From CAWINX01 sp963702055 (lineage in GTDB: Bacteria; Actinomycetota; Thermoleophilia; Solirubrobacterales; 70-9), in contig OY969702.1 of assembly GCA_963702055.1 (NCBI GenBank), positions 1,426,001 through 1,490,000 of the forward strand: a DNA stretch of 64,000 nucleotides, in the 5' to 3' direction. The notes beneath the pieces are model-generated. The model was given only the letters and a program-made list of their open reading frames with translations. It was not told where the DNA came from and ran no database searches. Positions 42,301-51,300 of this stretch are shown here, piece by piece (the stretch's first letter is position 1; each line of letters starts with the position of its first letter). A program made the translations under genes and the position numbers.

Positions 42301-42576
42301 CGCGCGGGCGGCGTGCTCTGAGCCGTCAGAACCGCCCGGCACCGTGGTGGTGGGGGCGCAGGGATGCGAGGAGCAGGGCCCCGAGCTGCCGTACTCGAAG
42401 CGGTAGGTGGTGGCCTCCCCGCCGGGGTTGATCGTGCCCACCAGCAGCGCGGAGACGCCCTGGATGTCGGTGGCCGAGACGGGGCCGGAGATCGTCGGCG
42501 CCGCCGCCTGGGCGGAGGAGGCGGCGAGGAGCAGGGCGGCGAAGGTGACCGTCACGGATGTGAACGCCCGCCTCAC
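39358..42576 (-). CDS. Large secreted repeat protein, 1072 residues, basic tail
   Basis: GTG start overlapping the upstream stop (GTGA), signal peptide RRAFTSVTVTFAALLLAASS. An FN3-like domain (residues 30-115, TTYRFEYGSSG...LTPDTAYDFRLVATN) is followed by four units of about 220-260 residues. Each begins with a LPPG-like strand (near residues 190, 450, 677 and 897), then Cys...CP-x-x-S-x-(I/V)G, and in units 2-4 a G-x-(I/V)-YL strand. The tail is CHKKAKHKKRHHKVHRRAHR. Paralogous over most of its length to 44972-48367. No enzyme motif recognised; probably a structural surface protein. The frame upstream of 42576 is not coding. Confidence 0.75.
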   Translation of the reverse strand: MRRAFTSVTVTFAALLLAASSAQAAAPTISGPVSATDIQGVSALLVGTINPGGEATTYRFEYGSSGPCSSHPCAPTTTVPGGSDGSEHAARAAISGLTPDTAYDFRLVATNNSGSATAAGTFTTTHGFGFLSGTAGFSAKAIADGGAAATLAGSHPYQLDLGVGMNLGGDAEGQPGDPQPDGDIRDLSLFLPPGLLLNPKALDRCALTDFYTPRTSPFESSESGESCPDRTQVGTIEVHSALNGGTTRSFGLFNLTPPPGTAAQLGASPFGVPLVFNLDVATDDQGAYDLSLDASNVSRSLQITGLGLHLWGIPWNASHNPQRGDCLNESEPDFAWCKHSVGSPLSPGSAPLAYLTLPSSCEGPLDFTAKATSWQQSAGASAGAQNLNSSGQPVDQTGCESFFFAPASSGYLTDTKASSPSGFNFRLSADTPQLTDPARQLPAQTRTAVITLPYGVTLNPSLGEGLVGCTPAQYAKETPFSPQGAGCPNASKIGDFSVRSPLFDELIDGAIYLAQPDDPATNAHGAENPFDTLVAVYLIAKSPQRGIAVKVAGELVADPNTGQLTAVFPELPQLPYTDLNVNFRSGQRAPLVTPDLCGAATTQIDLVPWAGPGSKHLTNNSQVSSGSGGGPCPNGTVPPFNPDIVTGGVNANVGSYTPYYVRLSRTDSEQEITSYSLVLPKGITGKIAGIPYCPEADLAQKVPSCPDASLIGHTLSGYGVGSALTYASGRIYLAGPYHGAPLSFVTINSAKVGPFDLGKIVVRSAFQIDPQTAQLRLDSSASDPIPHIIDGIPLHLRDIRIYIDRPNFAHNPSSCEPSELVSTLTGSGTNFASAVDDSTVTVSRHFQLLNCLTLGFRPKLGIRLKGGTHRGAYPQLTATYQTRGAQDSNLQEMAVIVPHQMFVAQNHIRGICTRAQFAAENCPANSVYGHAAAYTPLFDQPLTGNVYLRSAPGRTLPDLVADLHAGAIRISLEGAIGPAPGGGVRTAFSDLPDAPIDRFVMTLYGGRRGLLVNSANICATPPQVAVKALAQNNRGAIFDTTLRGRCHKKAKHKKRHHKVHRRAHRRHWRAGR

Positions 42577-44951
42577 CTGTGGCCTCGTTTGTGGTGGCGC
42601 TTGCGGTGCTTGCTCTTCTTCTTCTTCTTCACGCAGCGCCCGTGGCGCTTGATGAAGCCCCGCTTGCAGCGCTTGGCGTGGCGCTTTCGGCCGTAGCGGG
42701 TGTAGTGGATCGCCGGGTTGCCGTGGCCGGTAAGCAGCGTGGTCAGGGTCGGGTCTCCCGGCGGGGAGGTGAGCACCTGGCAGGCGTCGCCCTCGCAGGC
42801 GAGCGGCGGGGAGGGAATGAGGAAGCCGCCGTTGATGCGGGCGTCGTAGAGGTCCTGAGCGCCGGGGTCGGTGGAGATCAGCGAGACATCGGTGGTGAAG
42901 AAGGCGTCGGAGCCGTTCGCGGAGGCGTCGATGAAGGTGGCCCCGGTGGCCGAGCGACCGGAGGAGATAAGCGACGTGCAGCCACCCGAGGAGGCGCAGC
43001 TGTCCTCGCCGTTTGCCTCCCATTCATAGACGTCCTTGATCCCGGCGCCGCTTGAGTGGTTTTGGTTGGTATCGGTAAGCGCCAGGGAGTCGAGGGAGTC
43101 AAAGAAGACCCGTCGCCCGTCGGTGGAGAGGACGCGCGGCTTATAGGCCTGGGTGGAGAAGGGTGCGCTGCCGTTGGCGATCGCGCCGGGGATCGTGGAG
43201 GGCCCGATCGGGCGCTCGCCCGTGGGGTTGCAGGAGACGCAGGTCAGGGTCCCTGCGCCAGCGGAGTCGTAGAGGTAGACCTCGGAGTCGCAGACGCCGC
43301 CGACCTGCCCGCAGGGCACGGAGCTGGAGAGGTCGGTGTTGTCATAGCCGCTGAGCTGGGCGGAGGAGAGGAAGAGCAGCTTGGTTCCGTCGGCGGAGAC
43401 GCGGGCGGTGCCGGTAGGCGGCGGGTAGTCGCCTGGGTCGGCGGCCGGGGCGGCGCCCGCGTCGGCAACCACCTGGGTCGTGGTTCCCGAGTGCCAGCGC
43501 TGCAGCCCCCCGCCGTCCTGGAAGTAGGCGGTGTCGGCGGTGGCGGAGACACCGAGCACCCCGACCACTCCGCCGCTCGGGGTGAGGTCGGTAGCGTGGC
43601 CGGTTCCGTCGTCATAGCGGTAGAGGTGCCCGGACCTGGTGAAGAAGGCGACGGTGCCGTCTGCGGAGGCGGCCTGGAAGCTCCCCCCTCCCCCGGCGTC
43701 GGCGTCGACCTGGGCGTTGCCGGCAGCGACGTGCAGGTAGAGGTCACCGTTCTGGGTGAAGTAGATGCGATCGCCCGTGGTTGAGACGGCGCCGGACTGT
43801 GCGGCAAGGGCGGCACCGGGGGCCCCGCCGTTGATCAGGCTCAGCCCCGCGCCCTGTGACCACTCGTAGAGGTTCTGCTCGCCCGGATCGCAACCGGAGC
43901 CGGAGGGAACCTCGCTGGCGCCGGGGACAAGAGCCGCGCAGCTGGAGATGACGACCTGTTGGAGGTCGGGCGAGGCGCCGGCGAAGCGCAGGTCGAAGTA
44001 GGCGGGAGAGAGGTCGAGGTTGGCGGCCTCATCTGCTCCGAGCATGGCGGTGAAGGCGCCGCTGGGGATATCGAGTGAGTAGTAGTCCTGGTAGCCGGGC
44101 GGGGCGTCGGTTCCAGCGAGCGGCGCGTTGCCGACGGTGCAGTGGCCGGCGCCCGAGGCGCAGTGATCGCCGTTTTGCAGCAGGCCATGGGTGAGATCTC
44201 CGGAGAAGAGCTGGTAGGGGACTCCGCCGTCTTTGGATTGGTAGGCGATCGGGGCGGTGATGTTCTGCGTCGCCCAGCCCGAGGCACTGCGGGTCGCCAG
44301 GTACTGGTTTCCCTGCGGGCCGCCCAGCCCGCCGGCGAAGGAGGCGGTCGAGCCGTAGGTGGCCGAGTCCCCGTTCGAGGCGGCCTGCAGCACTCCGCCG
44401 CCGGAGATCGCCCCCGGCAGATCGACCTGGCCACCGCTTTTGTCGATCGGGGAGACCATCTCCCAGCCGCGGCTGTCGAGCAGGAGCGGCCCCGGCCCCT
44501 TGGTGGTGAAGGTCTTGGTGGCGCCGGTCGAGGGGCCGGCAGGGTCGGAGTTCGCCGCGACGATGCGGTAGCGGTAGGTGTTCGTCGGGGAGAGGCCGCT
44601 CAGGGAGACGGTGACGGCGTGGGTCCCGCTGGAGGCGAGCAAGGTAGCGTCGCTCGCCGGCGCCTTGTGGCAGGCGGGGTTGGAAGGCGTGCCGCAGTTG
44701 GTGAAGTCGTTACCGGTGGTGTACTCGAAGTGGTAGGTGGTGTTGAGGCCGTTGGGGTCGAGCTGGGCGCTCAGCCTGGCGGCGTCTGAGCCGACCGCGG
44801 AGGACCATTGAGCGCCGACCAGCGGCGGGCCGGAGGCCGCCGCGGCCGGGGCGAGAGGACTCAGAGCGGCGGCGAGGCAAAGCGCCGCGGACAGGGTGGC
44901 GACAACGGCGCCGCCGCTCGGTGAGCGGCGGCGCTTAGGGCCTGTGGCCAT
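42573..44951 (-). CDS. Secreted FN3 plus TolB/WD40-like propeller protein, 792 residues, basic tail
   Basis: Signal peptide in residues 15-40 (VVATLSAALCLAAALSPLAP). An FN3-like domain (TTYHFEYTTGNDF...LSPTNTYRYRIVAAN) leads into SRGWEMVSPIDKSGG, which starts a long beta-propeller-like region (DGTVAFFTRSGHLYRYDDGT, STDGRRVFFDSLDSLAL, DVYEWEANGEDSC) resembling TolB/WD40 repeats. The C-terminus CKRGFIKRHGRCVKKKKKSK is nearly the same as that of the giant protein, which also shares the propeller domain. Overlaps the next gene by 4 bases. Confidence 0.78.
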   Translation of the reverse strand: MATGPKRRRSPSGGAVVATLSAALCLAAALSPLAPAAAASGPPLVGAQWSSAVGSDAARLSAQLDPNGLNTTYHFEYTTGNDFTNCGTPSNPACHKAPASDATLLASSGTHAVTVSLSGLSPTNTYRYRIVAANSDPAGPSTGATKTFTTKGPGPLLLDSRGWEMVSPIDKSGGQVDLPGAISGGGVLQAASNGDSATYGSTASFAGGLGGPQGNQYLATRSASGWATQNITAPIAYQSKDGGVPYQLFSGDLTHGLLQNGDHCASGAGHCTVGNAPLAGTDAPPGYQDYYSLDIPSGAFTAMLGADEAANLDLSPAYFDLRFAGASPDLQQVVISSCAALVPGASEVPSGSGCDPGEQNLYEWSQGAGLSLINGGAPGAALAAQSGAVSTTGDRIYFTQNGDLYLHVAAGNAQVDADAGGGGSFQAASADGTVAFFTRSGHLYRYDDGTGHATDLTPSGGVVGVLGVSATADTAYFQDGGGLQRWHSGTTTQVVADAGAAPAADPGDYPPPTGTARVSADGTKLLFLSSAQLSGYDNTDLSSSVPCGQVGGVCDSEVYLYDSAGAGTLTCVSCNPTGERPIGPSTIPGAIANGSAPFSTQAYKPRVLSTDGRRVFFDSLDSLALTDTNQNHSSGAGIKDVYEWEANGEDSCASSGGCTSLISSGRSATGATFIDASANGSDAFFTTDVSLISTDPGAQDLYDARINGGFLIPSPPLACEGDACQVLTSPPGDPTLTTLLTGHGNPAIHYTRYGRKRHAKRCKRGFIKRHGRCVKKKKKSKHRKRHHKRGHR

Positions 44952-44971
44952 TTCGGTCCCTCGGCGCTACC

Positions 44972-47900
44972 TCACCGCGCGCTGTGGCGCGTGTGATGGC
45001 GACGGTGATGGCGCTTGTGCTGCTTGTGCTTCTTGCGCGCCTTCGGGCACTTGAGCGCGATCCGTGGGTGGGAGTCGGCGGTCGCGTTGTTGTGGCCGTC
45101 GAGGAAGACCGCGGCGCGGTTGGGCTGCTTGCAGAGGTTGGTGTTATTGACCAGGAGGCCCTTGTGGCCGCCGACCAGGCGGATGATCGCCTGGGAGATC
45201 GGGGCGTCGGGGACTCCTTGGAAGGTGGTCCTCAGCCTGGCGTGGACGGTGTCGATCTTGCCGACCTGGTCGATCCGGATCGGCTGGGATGCGGGGCCGT
45301 GGAGGTCGAGCACCATGTCGGGCAGCGGGTTGTCGCCGGTGCGCAGGTAGACGGGGCCGGTGAGCTTGTAGTCGAGCAACGGTGAGGTTGCGACTACCGA
45401 GCCGATGATCGAAGCGGCCGGGCACTGATCGGCGGCGAACTGGGGCCTGGTGCAGGGCGCCTGGATGTGGGATTGGTCGAGCTGCATGCTCGGCGGCAAG
45501 ATCACCGAGGCCTTGCCGATGTTGGCGTCGCCCGCTCGGGCGTTCAGCACCGAGGTGAAGGCCGGGTGGCCGTTGCGGAAGTGCCCACCCCTAAGGCGCA
45601 TGCCCAAGCGGGGCTTGAAGCCGAGGTTGGCGCACTCGGCGAGCTGGAAGGGCTCGGAGAGCGAGGCGGTCTGGCTTTGGGTGGAGAGCAGCGATCCGCT
45701 GATCGAGGTTGGGTCGCAGCTGCTGCCGTTGAGGGTGAAGTCGGGCTTATCCAGCTTCATCTGCACCGAGCGCACGTCGAGCGGGAAGCCGTCGCCGTCG
45801 ACGGTGAGGTGATCGGGGATCGGGTCCGCGGTGGCGGTGATCTGGGCGGTGGTCGGGTCGATCGCGATCGCCACCCTTGTCACCACGACGCCGAGGTCGA
45901 AGGGACCCGCTACCGCCGGGGTGATGATCACGAAGGAAAGGGGCTGGTTTTTGTAGGGGCCGGCCAGGTAGACGTTGCCGGTTACGTAGTAGGGGGCGGG
46001 GCCCGCTCCGGCGCCGACGTGGACGACGCCGACCTTGGAGGTGTCGGGGCAGCTCGGGTCGCTTTGCTCGAGGGCGCCGTCGCCTGAGGCCGTCCTTGAC
46101 TGCGCCTGGGCGATCCCCGCCTCGGAGCAGGCCGGGGTGCCGGCGAGCTTGGCGACCAGGCCCGGGGGCGGGCTGAGGGTGACCGAGGAGAACTGCTGGG
46201 TCGCGTCGTCGCGGTGCAGGTTGAGCACGAAGGGGGTGTGCTCGCCCGCCAGCGGGGAGACCGTGCCCGCGTCGAAGCCGGGCGAGTTGGGCTTGCCCTG
46301 CTCTGTGGTCGGGCAGGAGCCGTTTGGCCCCTGGCTGATCGAGTAGGTGTCATCGGGCGGAGTCACCGGGGTCGAGGTCGAGCTCGACCAGGGAGTCAGC
46401 TCGGAGGTGGTCGAGTAGTCCCCGCAGGTATCGGGGGTGCGCAGTGCGCCGGTGGCGCCGCCGAAGAAGTTCAGCTTGAACTCGCTGAACGGCAGCTGTG
46501 GGTTCTGATCGACCGTGGTGATCAGCTGGCCGGTGGCGGGGTCCGCCTCGACTTTGCCCGGCAGCTTGACGATCACGCCGCTCTGGGGGTCGTCGATGAC
46601 CAGGTAGATCGCCAGCTCGGAGTCAAAGGGGTTGTCGTGGGGCTTTGCCAAGTAGACCGAGCCCGGCAGCGGGTTGTCGAGCAGGGGCGTGGTCACCTCG
46701 ACGGTGCCCAGCTTGGAGGCGTCCGGGCAGGTCGGCTCTTTGCCGTTCGGGGTGCCGGTGTTCGGGTCGATGCCGATCTGCGCCGAGGAGCAGGCCTCAA
46801 GCCCGTTGGCTGCCGAGGGGTTGAGGGTGAGGCCGGGCGGCAAGGTGACGACCGCCTTGCGCAGGGTGGAGGTGGCCCGGGTGTCCTGGGTCTCGCTCTG
46901 GGGCACCTGGAGGTCGACGTCGAGCCCCGATGGCGAGTCGGCGACGTTTGTGGTCGGTCTCGCGGTCAGGGTGGGGGCGAAGGCGAGGCTGTCGCAGCCG
47001 TCGACCGGGGCCGGGGTGGTGCCGTCGGCTTTCGTCACCGTCGCCGAGGCGCTGACCGGGCCGCCCGGGTTCTGGTTCTGCCAGGAGGTCGCCGTGGCGC
47101 TGAGGCTGAGCGAACTCGAGCAGGCCGAGGGCATGGTGAGCAGGGGTTTAGAGATCGGCGACACCGGGCACGTCTCGGAGTAGTGGTCGGCGTGGAAATC
47201 GCACTGGGCGCCGCGCAGGTGGTCGTGGGCCGGATCGGAGGGATCGCCCCAGAGGTCGACGGTCGCCTCCGTGAAAAGGCCGTACTGGCTGATGTCGCTC
47301 GTCTTCGCCTGCAGCGCGTAGCCGTGGGCCGGGTCGACCCCGCCGAGGATGTGGAAGTAGAAGCCGAGGCCGTTAGGATTGAAGGCGATCGAAGCTGCGC
47401 TGCCGGGCGGCGCCTCGACGTTGAAGGCGGGCTGGGCCCACAGCTGCGCCGGGAAACCGCCAATGCCCAGGGTGAAATCGACGACGCCGATCGCCGAGCT
47501 GTCGGAGCACGCCTCCTGCTCGAAGTCGGCCTCCGAGCAGCGCGGCGTCACGGTCGGGTTGACGACGACGCCCGGGGGCAGGGTCGTGGTGACGTCCTTG
47601 GGGTCCTCCGACGCCCCAACCGGATTGAACGTGTCGAGGTTGGTATTGACCCCGAAGCGGATGCGGGAGGCGAAGGGGTGGGCGCCGGCCTGGGTGACCG
47701 CGCTGCCGTCGACGTCGCTGAACCAGGCGCTGAGCTGCTGGATGCCAAAGGGGGCGGGGTCGGCGTTGAAGGGGGTGACGCCGGTGGCCTCAGCCGGGTT
47801 GGCGGCGCCGCCGCCGGAGACGGTGACGTGGTTGCTCACCGTGGCCAATGGCGGCGCCGAGGCGGGGACCTGGAGGGGGATCTGGACGGTGAGCCGCTCG

Positions 47901-48367
47901 CCGGGCTGGACCGTATCGCCGAAGTGGCAGACGACCGGCGGGCCGGGGTCGCAGGGGTTGATGACAGCGGACTGGTAGTCCGGACCGATGCCGAAATTGA
48001 GCGTCGTGTTCAGGGGGGAGGGAATGGGGCTCGGCTGCACCGTGAAGCCGGCGGGCAGGTCGTCGGTGATGGTGATGTCGCTGCCGTCGGTGGCGGTGCC
48101 GCCGGTGTTGACCACGGTGACCAGGAACATGTTCCTGCCATCGCTGACGCCGGGGACGAGGTTGGTGGGGGCGGCGTGGGAGTCGATCCGCCAGGCCGGG
48201 GCCGCGGTTACCGCGGAGGCCGGAGCGGCGGCGATGGCCGCGCCCAGGGTGGCGAGGACGAGGGTGGCGAGGAGGCTGCGGCTACGGCGGATCACCACAA
48301 ACGAATCGCGCCTTGCTCGCCGCGCAGAAGAATCAGATTGCGACTTCTTGCTCGCGGCGGCGCTCAT
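44972..48367 (-). CDS. Large secreted repeat protein, 1131 residues, basic tail
   Basis: ATG overlaps the giant gene stop (ATGA). A basic N-region of 30 residues precedes the signal core (SLLATLVLATLGAAIAAAPA). Residues about 65-170 resemble a DUF11-type adhesin repeat (VTVVNTGGTATDGSDITITD). Four units follow with LPPG-like starts near residues 261, 507, 732 and 956, each with a CP/CS-x(2)-S-x-(I/L/V)G element and, in the later ones, G-x-VYL. The tail is CPKARKKHKQHKRHHRRHHT. Paralog of 39358-42576. Function unknown; surface or matrix protein is my inference. Confidence 0.75.
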   Translation of the reverse strand: MSAAASKKSQSDSSARRARRDSFVVIRRSRSLLATLVLATLGAAIAAAPASAVTAAPAWRIDSHAAPTNLVPGVSDGRNMFLVTVVNTGGTATDGSDITITDDLPAGFTVQPSPIPSPLNTTLNFGIGPDYQSAVINPCDPGPPVVCHFGDTVQPGERLTVQIPLQVPASAPPLATVSNHVTVSGGGAANPAEATGVTPFNADPAPFGIQQLSAWFSDVDGSAVTQAGAHPFASRIRFGVNTNLDTFNPVGASEDPKDVTTTLPPGVVVNPTVTPRCSEADFEQEACSDSSAIGVVDFTLGIGGFPAQLWAQPAFNVEAPPGSAASIAFNPNGLGFYFHILGGVDPAHGYALQAKTSDISQYGLFTEATVDLWGDPSDPAHDHLRGAQCDFHADHYSETCPVSPISKPLLTMPSACSSSLSLSATATSWQNQNPGGPVSASATVTKADGTTPAPVDGCDSLAFAPTLTARPTTNVADSPSGLDVDLQVPQSETQDTRATSTLRKAVVTLPPGLTLNPSAANGLEACSSAQIGIDPNTGTPNGKEPTCPDASKLGTVEVTTPLLDNPLPGSVYLAKPHDNPFDSELAIYLVIDDPQSGVIVKLPGKVEADPATGQLITTVDQNPQLPFSEFKLNFFGGATGALRTPDTCGDYSTTSELTPWSSSTSTPVTPPDDTYSISQGPNGSCPTTEQGKPNSPGFDAGTVSPLAGEHTPFVLNLHRDDATQQFSSVTLSPPPGLVAKLAGTPACSEAGIAQAQSRTASGDGALEQSDPSCPDTSKVGVVHVGAGAGPAPYYVTGNVYLAGPYKNQPLSFVIITPAVAGPFDLGVVVTRVAIAIDPTTAQITATADPIPDHLTVDGDGFPLDVRSVQMKLDKPDFTLNGSSCDPTSISGSLLSTQSQTASLSEPFQLAECANLGFKPRLGMRLRGGHFRNGHPAFTSVLNARAGDANIGKASVILPPSMQLDQSHIQAPCTRPQFAADQCPAASIIGSVVATSPLLDYKLTGPVYLRTGDNPLPDMVLDLHGPASQPIRIDQVGKIDTVHARLRTTFQGVPDAPISQAIIRLVGGHKGLLVNNTNLCKQPNRAAVFLDGHNNATADSHPRIALKCPKARKKHKQHKRHHRRHHTRHSAR

Positions 48368-51300
48368 TGCGAACCTCCCCGGTTGGAGTTGGCTCGCTTG
48401 TGCGAGCGGGCGTGGTGGCGCTTGTGATGCTTGGCCTTGTGGTGGCGCTTCCTGTGGTGCTTCTTCTTCTTGTGCCTGGCGACGCAGCGGCCGTGGCGCT
48501 TGACCTTGCCGGCGCGGCAGGGAGGCAGGGGCGGGTTGCCCTGGCTCTGAATCGCGCCGCTGCCGGCACCCGGGCCCGAGGGCGGCGTGGTCCCCTGGCC
48601 GTGGCACTGTTCGGCGCTGCCGCAGGGCGGCGCCCCCGCCTGGTGCTGGGAGGCGAGGCCGCCGTCGACGCGGACGTCGTAGACGTCGTAGAGGTTGTCG
48701 GTGTCCTGGGGGACGAACCGGTCGGCGGTGCGAATGAAGACGTCGTTGCCGGAGGCGGAGGCGCCGACGATGTAGGAGGGGTCGGGGCTGGTGCCGGAGG
48801 AGAGCAGGTAGAGGCAGCCGCCGTCTTGGTCGGCGGAGTGGCAGGAGCCGGTCCCGTTCGCCTCCCATTCGTAGGGGTCCGAGCAGGAGCGGGGACCCGC
48901 GACTGTGACCGGGCAGCCCTGGTCGCCGTTGGTGTCGGCGGCGACGAGTTTGTCGGGAGTCTGGAAGAAGACCCGGTTGCCGTCGTTGGAGACGCTGCGA
49001 ATGTAGATGGAGTCTCGGCCGCTCAGGGAGGGCTGCACCCAGCCCGTGTTGCCGTCATCAGGAGTGGTGGCCTCGGGGCCGGTCGGCGGGGCGCCGCTCG
49101 GGTCGCAGGAGACGCAGGTGATGGCGGGGGCGCCGGGACGGTAGCGGTAGAGCTCCCTGCAGCGGTTCCCATCGCTGCCCGGGGAATTAAGGCAAGCCGG
49201 GCTGGAGTTATCGTAGGCGGTGAGCCGGGCGGGGCTCTCGAAGGCGATCGTGCCGTCGTCGGCGACCACCGAGCGCCATTCACTGTAGTTGCCGTCGGGG
49301 GAGGCGCCGACCGGCAGCTCAGCGATGGGGAGCGAGGCCACGTAGGCCGGGGGGCCGCCGTCGTGGGAGACGTAGACGTCGCAGCTGCCGCTGCCCTGGC
49401 GGAGGTTCGGATGGAGGCCGGGGCCGCCGGGACTGCCGGTCACGCAATCGCCGGCCGGGGCGCCGGCGGCGAGGCTGGCCCTGGCGGCGAAGTAGACGTA
49501 GGAGCCGTCGGCGGAGGCGCCGAGTGTCGTCGCGACGGCGGCGCCCTTGGCGTCGGCGTTGTCGACGCTGAGGTCGGTGAGCTGGCCGGTGGCGGTGTCG
49601 TAGCGGTAGAGGTCAGAGGTCTGAAGCGGCTGGCCGCCGGAGACGTCGGTGCAGCTGACGGCGGCGGTCGAGGTCGAGGTCGAGTCGGTGGTGAGCTTCT
49701 CGCAGCTGGTGAAATAGACGAGCGAGCCGGTCTTGCTGACCGCCTCGAGGACGGCCGGCTTGTGGCCGTGGGGGTCGGCGGGGGCGCCGGCGGCGGGGGC
49801 GTTGATCTGCACCGTCCTGTTGCCGCCGACCCGCATGTAGAGGTTGCGGCTGTCGTAGTCCTGGAAGAAGATCTTCGAGCCGTCGGCGGAGATCTGGTTG
49901 GGAACGGCGAGTAGCCGTGCGGCGCCGTGCGCCGGGGCGACGCAGGGGTGGGCGCCCTGGTCGTTGCATGAGGTGGCGGGGGCGGCGGGGACGCGGTCGG
50001 CGAGGCGGAGGGTGCCGTTCCCGTAGTCGTAGTCGTAGAGGTTCCGGTGGTTGTCGTCGCCGTTGATGGCGCCGAAGGCGAGCGGGGCCTCGGAGTCGAA
50101 CAGGGTGTGGGCCGGGTCGGCGGAGAAGCCGTCGAAGCGCGGCGTACCCGCACTGGAGAACTGCTTGCTCCAAGTGTCGGCGGAGACGTCGCCGACGAAG
50201 AGATTGGTGGCCGCGTCGAGGCTGAAGGAGGCGGAGAAGTCGGGGCTGAGGCCGGCGAGGTAGGGGTAAGACCCCGGGGTGGTGGGCGCCAGGAGGCTGT
50301 GGGTCGTCCAGCCCGCGGCGGTGCGGCGGGCGAGGACCGGATATCTCGATCCGTCGCCGGCGGGCACCGAGACACCGGCGGCGCTGGCAAAGGTGACCCC
50401 GCTGCCGTCGACGGCGGCGGCCGAGAACTGCTCGGAGGTGAGGGCCTGGGCGCCGTGCTTGTCGACCGGGGAGGCCTGCTCGTAGGCGCGGCAGTCGGGG
50501 AGGTGGGCGCCGAAGCCGCCGCGCATCGCGGCGTTGGGGCAATTGTCGGTCTGGGCGTCGGTGGTGAAGGTCGCGTCGGGGCCGCGGACGGTCGCCTCGG
50601 AGTTGGTGGCGACGATGCGGAAGTGGTAGGTCTGGCCGGGGGTGAGGCCGCCGATCTGCTGGGAGACCGGCTGGGCGACGTTGCCGCCGAGCGCGGTCGA
50701 CTCCTGGGTGGAGGAGCCGTAGGAGTTCGTCGGGCCGTAGTCGAAGTGGTAGGTGGTCGCGGTGCCCTGCGGGTTGACGCCGGCGTCGAGGGAGGCGGTA
50801 GTGGCGGTGACCGGGTTGGCGTGGGTGTCCGAGACGATCGGGCCGCGGGTGGTGAGGGTGCGGTCGGAGCTGGTGACCGTGCTCTGCGCGGTGGCGTTCT
50901 CGGCCTGGATGCGGAAGTGGTAGACGGTGGCCGGGTCGAGGCCGGAGACGTCGGCGGAGACCGCGACGTCGCCCGAGCCCGAGCCGGGGTCCTGCGCGCA
51001 GGGGACGTCGGTCGCGTTGGTGTAGCCGTTGGCCTGGTAGGTGGCGTCGTCGACGTAGGAGAAGTGGCAGTCGGTGACCTGGTGGTCCTCGGGGTCGACC
51101 TTGGCGTTGAGGGTGACCGAGGTGGCGCCAAGGTCGCTCGGATCGCCGATCCTCACGGTCGGCGGGGTGAGGACGACGGCGGTGAAGATCTTCAACTGGC
51201 CGGAGTCGGTGACGTAGGTCTTGCCGGCGGTGCCGTTGATCGCGAGGCCCTGGGCGGCGGTCAGGTCACCGGCGCCGTAGGAGTCGGTGAAGCCGCAGCC

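Noticed and set aside
42577..43023. Longer start for the 1072-residue exoprotein
   Set aside because: The added frame is the shadow of the 792-residue gene; GTG 42576 overlaps its stop and starts a signal peptide.
48368..48868. Longer start for the 1131-residue exoprotein
   Set aside because: The extra sequence is Arg/Pro-rich antisense-type reading inside the giant gene; ATG 48367 overlaps the upstream stop and precedes the signal peptide.
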